Source: Tanypteryx hageni | Lineage: Eukaryota > Arthropoda > Insecta > Odonata > Petaluridae | Reading direction: 5' to 3' | DNA length: 64,000 nucleotides | Assembly (NCBI GenBank): GCA_028673005.1 | Contig: CM054113.1 | Coordinates: 209,985,504-210,049,503, forward strand | Shown here: positions 39,001 through 50,100 of the stretch, one piece after another | Layout of the letters: every line of letters begins with the position of its first letter | Position numbering within the stretch: position 1 is the first letter of the stretch | Notes under the pieces: generated by a model | Database searches by the model: none | The model's input: only the letters and a program-made list of their open reading frames with translations | What the model was told of the DNA's origin: nothing | Position numbers and translations under genes: made by a program

Positions 39001-42000
39001 GGTTTTGCACACACTCCTACCTAAGAAAAAAATTTCGAACCTCCAGCACATCTGAAAGTGCCTAAACATTAGTATCCTCCTATCATTATATATCGACGAC
39101 TCTTACAGAGGAGGATATAACATACTAGTAGTTGGTGCTTGCATACTGCAAGCATTTCATCTCACCTTGAAAAAACATTCATTTTTCAGACAGATATTTC
39201 ATCATTACAAATATTCTTTTAATTCTAAATATTTCACCTCCGCAGCGATTTTCGTTTTTCCCACGTAAAAATAATAGTTTAAAACAATCCCCAAATGTTG
39301 CAATTTTTAACATTTTACACTCTCTCCATTATGGGGTACTAATGCTACACATTTTAGCCAAATTTTAAAGTTGTAGCAACTCTAGTAGTTAAATAATATT
39401 TTTCTAATTGTTTAAATTTAAATAATTTTTAACGGCCGCCGCAATGTATATATGGTAAAATTGAAATGTTTATTTGTGAAAATTTACTACTTTGTAAATT
39501 ATTTGAAAATTTCAGCTTCCTAGCTCATCCCGTAGTACATAAACAGTTATCTATTTGTTTAAACTTTAAAATTTTTTAGCTGCTAAACAAAACAAAATAT
39601 CAAAATTTGTATAATCCCTATTTCGTTTTTTTACAAATCCTACCTCTAAAATAAATTTCAGCTCCGTAGCACATTTGGAAATACATAAACCTTGAAAATT
39701 TGTTTAAACAATTGCGAATTTTTAGCGGCCGCATTGTTGCACTTTTTAAAGATTTTCTTCTAGTAGGTTTTGCACAATGTTCTACCTATGAAAAAAATTT
39801 CGAATCTCCAGCTTATCTGGAAGTGCCTAAACATTAGTATCCTCCTGTTATATGTTATCATTATATATCGACGACTCTTACAGAGGAGGAGGATATAACA
39901 TACTAGTAGTTGGTGCTTGCATCCTGCAAGCATTTCATCTCAACATAAAAAAACATTCATTATTCATCTTTCATCATTACACATATATTTTTATTCTAAA
40001 TATTTCACCTCCGCAGCGATTTTCGTTTTCCCACATGTAAAAATAATATTTTAAAACAATTCCCAAATGTTGCAATTTTAAAAATTTTACACTTTCTCCA
40101 TTATGGGGTACTAATGCTACACATTTTAGCCAAATTTTTAAGTTGTAGCACTTCTAGAAGTAAAATAATATTTCTCTAATTGTTTAAATTTAAATACTTT
40201 TTTACGGCCGCCACAATGCATATATGGTAAAATTGAAATGTTTATTTGTGCAAATCCACTACTCGGTAAGTAATTTGAAAATTTCAGCTTCCTAGCTCAT
40301 ACCGTAGTACCTACCCAGTTATCTATTTGTTTAAAATTTAAGAATTTTTATCTGCCAAACAAATTAAAATATCAAAATTTGTATAATCCCTATTTCGTTT
40401 TTTAAGGAATTAGAAAATTATTATTTTATTTCTAGAAGTGCTACAACTTTAAAATTTGGCTAAAATGGGTAGCATTAGAACCTTATAATGAAGAAAGTGT
40501 AAAATTTTTAAAATTGCGACATTTGGTGTAGTAGTTGTGTAGTAGTTGGTGCTTGCATACTGCAAGCATTTCATCTCAACATAAAAAAACATTCATTATT
40601 CATATTTCATCATAACACATATATTTTTAATTCTTAATATTTCACCTCCGCAGCGATTTTCGTTTTTCCCACATGTAAAAATAATATTTTAAACAATCCC
40701 CAAATGTTGCAATTTTAAAATTTTTACACATTCTTCATTATGGGGTACTGATGCTACACATTTTAGCCAAATTTTAAAGTTGTAGCAATCCTAGAAGTAA
40801 AATAATATTTTTGTAATTGTTTAAATTTAAATAATTTTTAACGGCCGCTGCATATCGTATGTGGTAAAATTGATTTGTTTATTTATGCTAATTTACTACT
40901 CTGTAAATAATTTGAAAATTTCAGCTTCCTAGCTCATCCCGTATTACCTAAACAGTTATCCAATTGTTTAAACTTTAAGAATTTTTAACTGCCAAACAAA
41001 TTAAAATATCAAAATTTGTATAATCGCTATTTCGTTTTGTTAAGAATTCTACTTACAAAAAAAATTTCAACTCCGTAGCACATGCGAAAATACATAAACC
41101 ATGAAAATTTGTTTAAACAATTGCGAATTTTTATCGGCCGCATTGTTGCACTTTTTCAAGATTTTCGTTTTTTCTAGTTGGTTTTGCACAAAATCCTACC
41201 TATGAAAAAAATTTCGAATCTCCAGCTTATCTGAAAGTGCCTAAACATCAGTATCCTCCTGTTATATGTATGTTATATCCTCCTCTGTAAGAGTCGTCGA
41301 TATATAATGATAAATATAACGGGAGGATACTAATGTTTAGGCACTTCTATATGTGCTGGAGATTCGAAATTTTTTTCTTAGGTAGGATTTTGTGCAAAAC
41401 CGACTAGAAAAAACGAAAATCCTGAACAAGTTCAACAATGCGGCCGCTAAAAATTCGTAATTGTTTAAACAAATTTTCAAGGTTTATGTATTTCCGAATG
41501 TGCCACGGAGTTGAAATTTTTTTTATAAGTAGAATTCCTTAAAAAACGAAACAGGAATTATACAAATTTTGATATCCTAATTTGTTTGGCAGTTAAAAAT
41601 TCTTAAAGTTTAAACAAATACATAACTGTGTAGGTACTACGGTATGAGCTAGGAAGCTGAAATTTTCAAATTATTTACAGAGTAGTAAATTTGCACAAAT
41701 AAACATTTCAATTTTACCATATATGAATTGCGGCGGCCGTTAAAAATTATTTAAATTTAAACAATTAGAAAAATATTATTTAACTTCTAGAAGTGCTACA
41801 ACTTAAAAATTTGGCTAAAATGTGTAGCATTAGTACCCCATAATGGAGAAAGTGTAAAATTTTTAAAATTGCAACATTTGGGAATTGTTTTAAAATATTA
41901 TTTTTATATGTGGGAAAACGAAAATCGCTGCGGAGGTGAAATATTTAGAATTAAAAATATGTGTAATGATGAAAGATGAATAATGAATGTTTTTTTATGT

Positions 42001-43770
42001 TGAGATGAAATGCTTGCAGTATGCAAGCACCAACTACTAGTCATTATATATCGACGACTCTTACAGAGGAGGAGGATATAACATATAGGAGGATACTAAT
42101 GTCCAGCCCAAACTACAAGAGCTAGAAATCTGAAAGTTTCAGGTTTTGTAGATATGATAGAGAAACCTTCAGATAAAATAAGACTTCTCACCTAAGTGAC
42201 ATGAGTTCGACTCCAGAAATTCCGAAATTTGCGTTTTTTCCCATAAGAAAAGCATTGCGCCATTTTTTTATATTAATTATAAGCACTTGCCGGTAAGATA
42301 GAAAGATGAAATTTTCAGTGTTGCTAGATGGCCGCAATATCTATTAGGAATTATTGTCACTTTTACTTACAGTGTCTTGGGTTCGACTCCCGTGACCCCG
42401 GAATATCTCCCATAATCTAGCATGGGAAAAGGTTTTCCCAGTGTGTAGACAATCTAATAGGTTTAGGAAGCTGAAATTTTGCAGGCTTATAGAACATTTG
42501 TCATAACCAATTATAAAAGTCGAAATTTTTAAAATTGTAAATTTTAGGGGTTGTTTTAACCCCATTCGAACATTAAATTTTAATAATTTTTTATGTACTA
42601 CGGGATGAGCTAGGAAGCTGCAATTTTCAAATTATTTACAGAACAGTGCATTTGCACAAATAAACATTTCAATCTCTCCATATATATATATATATATATA
42701 TATATTGCGGAAACCGTTAAAAATGTTTAAATTTTAAACAATTAGAAAAATATTATTTTACTTCTAGATGTGCTACAACTTTAAAATTTGGCTGAAAGGT
42801 GTAGCATTAGTACCCCATAATGGAGAAAGTGTAAAATGTTTAATATTGCAACATTTTTGGATTGTTTTAAACTATTATTTTTACATGTGGGAAAAACGAA
42901 AATCGCTGCAGAGGTGAAATCTTTAGAATTAATAGAATATTTGTAATGATGAAATATCTGTCTGAAAAATTAATGTTTTTTCAAGGTGAGATGACATGCT
43001 TGCAGTATGCAAGCACCTTCTACTAGTATGTTATATCCTCCTCTGTAAGAGTCGTCGATATATAATGATAACATATAACAGGAGGATACGAAATTTTTTT
43101 CATAGGTAGGATTTTGTGGAAAACCGACTAGAAAAAACGAAAATCATGAAAAAGTGCAACAATGCGGCCGCTAAAAATTCGCAATATTTTAAACAAATTT
43201 TCAAGGTTTATGTATTTTCGCATATGCTACGGAGTTGAAATTTTTTTTATAGGTAGAATTCCTAAAATAACGAAATAGGGATTATACAAATTTCGATATT
43301 TTAATTTGTTTGGCAGTTAAAAATTCTTAAATTTTAAACAAATAAATAACTGTTTAGGTACTACGAGATGAGCTAGGAAGCTGAAATTTTCACATTTTTT
43401 ACAAAGTTGTGTATTTACACAAATAAACATTTCAATTTTACCATATACGAATTGCAACGGCCGTTAGAAATTATTTAAATTTTAACAATTAAAAAATATT
43501 AATTTATTTCTAGAAGTGCTACAACTTTAAAAATTGGCCAAAATATGTAGCAATAGTACCCCATAATGGATTAAGTGTAAAAGTTTTAAAATTACAACAT
43601 TTGGGGATTGTTTTAAACTATTATTTTTACATGTGGGAAAACGAAAATCGCTGCGGGGATGAAATATTTAGAAATAAAAGAATATTAGTAATGATGAAAT
43701 GTCTGTCTGAAAAATGAATGTTTTTTCAAGGTGAGATGAAATGCTTGCAGTATGCAAGCACCAATTATTA

Positions 43771-43832
<62 letters not shown>

Positions 43833-45216
43833 TCCCCAGTTTATTAATAACTAAATAAATAAACCAAAACAACATTAAGTCCTTGGACTTTAACAATGTC
43901 ATTGTCGTCAAGGTATTTTTCGTTAAAAATGCTAATTTAGTCCAAATTAATGGGAATAAACGCGAAATGCGAGCGATTTAGAGTCAACGGCGAAAAAAGA
44001 CTAAGAATAAGAAACTATGATCATTCTTCTTAAATACTGTGCAGATGCTAAATTCTTACGTCAACTTATCGAATCTATATAAGCAAATGAATGAAAGCCT
44101 ACACTTATAAAAGTCAATTTTTACGTGTTATCTTACGGGGAATGAATAAAATGCGAATAACTTTTTATGGGAAATCTGTCGGGAATTTCAACTACCCTAC
44201 GGCCTTTCCCTTGGTGCCCCCAATAATCGTGCCAAGTTTCGTTACGATACCTTTGAAGGTGTAGATTTGTATAGCATAACATACATCCAAACATTTGAAA
44301 TTATACTATACTATAGACATAGTATATTATAGTATAGCTGAAAGTACCCGGCGGTGCCCGGGCTGCGCCAGACGTCTTCGGCGAATAAAATTGCGTGTCA
44401 TATGTTAACACAATCATTTCAACTTTTGCACATTTTTTCATGTTCATAAAAACAATACTTTCCTCTATACTATATATGGAGAAAGTAAACATCCTATCAC
44501 CTACAGACAGACCGACAAACACACAGACAGACAGACAAACTCACAAACATCATCACGAAAATAGTCCAAATGTGTCAAGGGGACCTCAAAACGTGTATTT
44601 CCGTTGAAATCTCGAATTCTAATTTTTTCATGAAAACAATACTTTCTCTATACTACGTATATGGAGAAAGTAAAAACTAATTCTGAGATATCTCTGATAC
44701 CTATGAATAGGGCCGGGGGGGTCCATGGAGGCCCGGAGGGAATGGGAGCATATGTGAGAGTAATAGAATTTCAAGTTCAACAATGCAATCGTTTGGCAAG
44801 GCGACTTCTCCTTAAAAACGCAAAAATTTGTCAAAATATGATATTAAAATGTTAAATTCGAGAGATTTCGATTCTAAGGCGATAAAAGACCATAAGAATA
44901 AGAAACTATTGTCATTTTTTAAAATGCAGTCCTAGCAGGAGATCGAAGGTCAAAAATCTGAATTTTAATAAGCAAAAGCAAATAAGCTTGCAGGTCGAAA
45001 AATCGATTTCTCCATGTTATCTTATGGGGAATGGAAATCGTTCTCAGGAATTGAACCTGGGTCGATTTTGGAAATTTTTTTCGTAAATGGCTTTTACTTT
45101 AAGAATCGAACCTTCCCACCAAATGTCAATCTTCTAGCTACTCGAAAAATTTGTTAGAAATAGCATTACAGTTTCGCTTTCCCACCCAACAATGATGACA
45201 ATAATTTTTATATATT

Positions 45217-45283
<67 letters not shown>

Positions 45284-47015
45284 TAGCTTATCCTGATTAT
45301 TTGTGTTGGGCGTGCGGTTAAGATAAAAAGGTTTATGCAACCAGCACCACATCAGGCAATATCTAATTGTAAGTGCTACTTCTAAGCTATATATCTATTA
45401 TGTCCACAAATGTTGCTGAAATTATTTCATTCTATATTACATCTTTAACGATATTAGATATAGGTTTTACAAGATCATTTTGTACAGTAGGACTTCCTTT
45501 AAATACAGCTGATGTACTTAAATGATTATCTAAAAGAGGATCATAGTCACGAAGTACATTTAAAAATTCTATATAGTTACCTCTATTCATTGAATCCTTA
45601 GACTCAATATTGCATCAATGAGCCTTTTCAAAATATCTCTATTTTAATTAACTTTTTAATTATGTTGACTTATTTCAATTTTTCATTGGTTGTCAATTAA
45701 AGTGTCGATTCTTTGTTTACCAAACAGTTTAAGATTCAGAAAAGACTGAACATGTGATTGGGATCTAGCATGCTTTTACAGTGCTATTGCTAAATGGTTA
45801 AGATTGGAAAACCCATGTTTATTCCATACATCCTTCTCTTTTGGGAATAATAAACACAGTGATCAAAAATGTCTAGATCTAACTTAACAGTCAGTTAACC
45901 ATTCCACTGTTTTGTAATATGAAATGGAGAAATGTCTTGTATATTCATATTTTGCATCTTTAAGTTTACAAAGCAGATTTGGAAAACAACCAGCATAGTT
46001 TCGAGTTGGAAATGGTATACTTATTAAACCTTCAACAATGATTTCCATTGTATAAGATGGGCTTACAATTAACACCAAATTCCTTTATATATGCTACTGA
46101 ATCACTGCATGCCATTCAGGCCATCATCCACAATGTATTAGCCAAGTAACTCTCCACTGCACAGCTGTTCTGCTCAAGGCTTCTCAGAGAATTAGCCCAG
46201 GTCACATGCTTCAAGGCTCTTCCAGTGAAATTTTTTTCCATGAGAGGCCCTGATGTATCATAGAACGCTCTCCAGGCCGGTATCTACATCGCGTAACCGA
46301 AGTATCTCGACCCTGCACTGCTGCTCTACTCAAGCCTAGGAGGTGTGCATAGCCCATGTTGCACGTTTTAAGGATTTTCCAGTGGTAGTATTTTTGGGGG
46401 GATGCCATTAAATTGAAAAATAAAATACACCACATACATGATTCATGCAGTGTGCACCACACATCTAGCTCACGCTGTATGTAATGTATATATATATATA
46501 TATGGTATGGAAATAAATACAGAAAAAATCCAAGGTCATTCGAATATCGGGTAAAGAAGAGAATCTGAACATAAGTATTGGAGGAAAGCCTTTAGAACAA
46601 GTTTCAGACTATAGATACCTTGGAAGCATCATAACGAGAGGAGCAAAATGTATGGATGAGATAAGGACTAGAATAGGAAAAGCAAAAGCAGCTTTCAGAA
46701 GAAAGAAACACCTACTTACGGGGAATGGAAGATATCAGCAAGAAGTTCATAAAATGCTATGTATGGAGTATAGCTTTATAGTATAGCGGAAAATAGGAGT
46801 ATATGGAGAACCAGGTTTAACCATGAATAATCACGGACTTGTCTAGGGACAGACTACCTATGATGATATATATATATATATATTTTCTTTTAGTCTTATC
46901 TAATTTTCTATTATTAAATACCATACCCACATCTCAAAAACCACTAATCTTCCTTTCTCCTGTCTCACACTCATATGCAGGGCTTCTCAGACAGTTGCCC
47001 CACCCTCACTACAGC

Positions 47016-47113
<98 letters not shown>

Positions 47114-50100
47114 TATGGGTGTGAGACAGGAGAAAGGAAGATTAGTGATTTTTGAGATGTGGGTATGGTATTTAATAATAGAAAATTAGATAAGACTAAA
47201 AGAAAATAGATGAGGAAGTTTTAAATATAGTAAGGGAAGATAGAACTTAATTAAAGTAATACAGGAAAGACAAGAAATTGGTGTCATTTTGAAATGTAAC
47301 AGTTTGTTGAAAGAAATCATGTAAGTGAGGATGCTTGGAAAGAGGCAGACAGGTAGAATGAGGAAAGTAATACTGGATTTGTTAAAGGAAAGGGCTGGGT
47401 TTTAGAAGATGAAGAGAAAGGGGTTGGATGGGACAGACTGGGTTTGGTGAACCCAAAATCTACTGAGAGGTAGAAAACTTATGAGGATGGTATTGGCATA
47501 AGAAGTACTGTATTTACTTGCATAATGGCAGTAATTATATTTTAATTTTTCACTATGAAAGTAAAGTTGTGAAAATTTGTGCAAATTTCCAGATGCATTA
47601 AAATTTGTTGTAGATTTGTAAATACAGTAAGACTCTGTTAATTCAAACTTCAATAATCCAAAATTTCAGTTAATCCAAAAAGGACGTTAAAAAAATAGTC
47701 ATAAGAAAAAGTTTTATTTATTCAGACAAAAATTGACAGTATACTATAACTTACACATTTATAAAATAGTCCTTTTTTACAAAAATCTGATATTTTCTTC
47801 TGATAAAGTGTTGAATGATGAGAAGAGGCTGCAATGTCTTACCAACGTTTCATATAAATCACATCTGTAGTCATGGCTTTACTGTGCTACGTACAGCAGA
47901 GTGCATTCCAACACTTCCAATCCCTTAGTGTGTGATTACTTCTGCTGTAGCTTCGTCTGAATCACTTCCATTCAAGACATCTTGACCACTTTTCTCCGAC
48001 AATACATTAGATACATTATTGGTGTACATTTGATGACCAATGTCACAATCATCAGCTAATATCCACTGTCGAATGTTGACATCTTCAGCTTCTTCACAAC
48101 CCAGAAGTTGTTTCATCATCTGCAGAATGTCACCAGTTTCTTCGGGTGCTTGCTCATCTTGAACATCATCCATGATATTTGGCAAAAGTTTTTTCCATGA
48201 CTTTTTGATAATATCATATTTCACATTGTCTCTGACCCCCCCTCCCCCATCATGTATTTTGTAAAACCCGGTTAATCCAAAAATTCATTAATCCGAACAT
48301 ACCCGAGTCCCAATTAGTTTGGATTAGTGAGGCTCTACTGTAAATGTTTTGGCAAAATTGATACTATTCTCCTGGAAAAAAACTACTGCAAATCAACATT
48401 AACAATGCAAAATATTTTCCCAATCCTAACTCAGCTCTGGTGTTAATTGAAACTAAACAAATGTGATCCAAATATACTTGCAAAAGTATAAAAGTTTAAT
48501 CATTCTATTACAAAATTGGGCTGCAGATGTCATGTGAAGATGAGTTCATAAATTATCCAAATTCTTTGGAAATTAAAATTTTTGAAAAATATTAATATTA
48601 ATGGTATTTACAAAACTAAAATTTATTGTTCAAGGTTGAACATCAATTCCATCACTTTTTTAAACTCCTTCTAGAAACTGCGCTATGGTGGTGTGGATAT
48701 ATTTCCTGATTATGATGCTATTTGTTATGTTGAGGGCCCTGCTGGCAAGCATGTTGCAACAGAGAACCATCTCTATCGCTGCATGGCTATGGTTTGTACA
48801 ACGCACAATTTTGCTTGGAGCAGATGGAACCTTCTTGCTGGTCGCCGTAAAATGGTCCTCCAAATGAGAGAATACTTGAGCAAAGAAAAATTGGTAAGTA
48901 TAATTAACCATCAATTCTATCCTTGGAGATAAAATATTCACACTATTTGGGTTAAATCTCATCAATTATGTGAACCCTTCAGTGTAATGGCATTTAAGTG
49001 TCACAGGAACAAGTTCTGCCTAATATTAAATTTTAGCTTAAAACTGGTATACATTTTATAAAGTTAGAGTGAAAACCACATAACATGAAAATGGATAACA
49101 CAATATATCGGTTGGGGTGGTGGGGTGGATAGAGCATTGGCCTTCCATGCAGTGGTCCCAGGTTCGATTTCTGGCAGATTTTTCCACCTGGGATCCCTAC
49201 TTGTGTGATTTGAGGAAAGTATGTTAAGCAGTTGACCCTCTTGGTGCTCTTCGTAAAGAATAGGATAATGCTGGCACCAGGTTTCCCTTCTCCCATGTGT
49301 ATGTGTTTGGTGCGGAAGGAGTAATGGCTATAATAATCCAGTAGGTTGATTAGCCAGAAATTCCATACAAACAAACAAACAAAATATTGGTCAACACATA
49401 ATGCATGCTCGGTCTGTTCCGATGCCTATATTTTTACTTTCTCCATATGAAGTATAGAAGAAAGTATTGTTTTTACAGGGTTATCAGCTATTATAAACAC
49501 AGTATCGAAATTTATAGACACATTATCAATAGTTATAAACACAGTATCGGAAGTTATAAAGACATTATTGATAGTTATAAACAAAGTATCAGTAGTTATA
49601 AACAAACTATCAGTAGTTATAAACACATTATCGTGAATTATAGACAGAGTATCGATAATTATAAACAAAACCTGGCCATAAAGCTAAAATTTAGGGAATA
49701 TGTAAAAAATTGTTTTAGTGGTTTGGATACGAAAATAATGAAGTCAACTCAAAAATCAAGACAAAATATTGATTCTGTTGAGAAGACAAATATGGAAAAA
49801 CACAAATGCTAATGAAAATGAAAATATTTTTTCAGCCACTCTTTCTCGCTTACTAATTTTTGTGAGTTGTTACCGATAAATGAACTCAACTCCTTTTCGG
49901 TACATAAAAATTCATAAAGGAAAATTAAATAGAATAAATTACTGATTTCCATTAATTTTGTGTTTATTTAATGATGCAATGTACAATTCTATGATTAAAG
50001 GCGGCACGAGAAATGATGCGTAGGTACATAATAATGAATACATTGTATAATATGTACAATGAAAAAGAATTCATATCTGTAGAGAATTATACATAGTAGG

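Larger units (their letters stand above)
36029..43771. mobile_element. Tandem and inverted array of ~770-bp Helitron-like units, types A and B alternating
   Basis: Minus-oriented units start (3' end, CTAG) at 36029 (A), 36813 (B), 37578 (A), 38361 (B), 39125 (A), 39903 (B, rearranged after ~40400) and ~40538 (B; its terminal C is changed). After a head-to-head junction at ~41265-41280, plus-oriented units end at 42040 (B), 43026 (A, 5' part replaced) and 43771 (A). Each 3' end has a 7-bp hairpin (TGCTTGC/GCAAGCA) about 7 nt before CTAG|T, as in Helitrons. Each 5' region has TCCTCCT and its inverted AGGAGGA. Head-to-tail joints keep a constant spacer (tatgttata). Type A has caccttgaaaaaac and a gacag motif; type B has caacataaaaaaac and tcatctttcatc. 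No RepHel gene. The short open frames within are repeat artefacts. Assignment to Helitrons rests on the terminal structure. Confidence 0.75.

Noticed and set aside
42370..42400. tRNA B-box-like ggttcgactcc sequences (also near 6890, 35390, 42190)
   Set aside because: No cloverleaf can be formed around them. They recur as internal parts of a Helitron family.
36029..43771. CRISPR-like or gene-family interpretation of the regular array
   Set aside because: The units are ~770 bp with Helitron-type ends in eukaryotic DNA. The small frames inside do not persist across units except where the DNA itself is near-identical.
46839..47189. 116-codon frame with a long YI run
   Set aside because: It is a (TA)n(TG)n microsatellite and its flanking inverted repeat read as codons.
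49405..49812. 135-codon frame with repeated SYKHSI units
   Set aside because: It is the 21-bp subrepeat array of the transposon's inverted end read in a frame whose multiple of three keeps it open.
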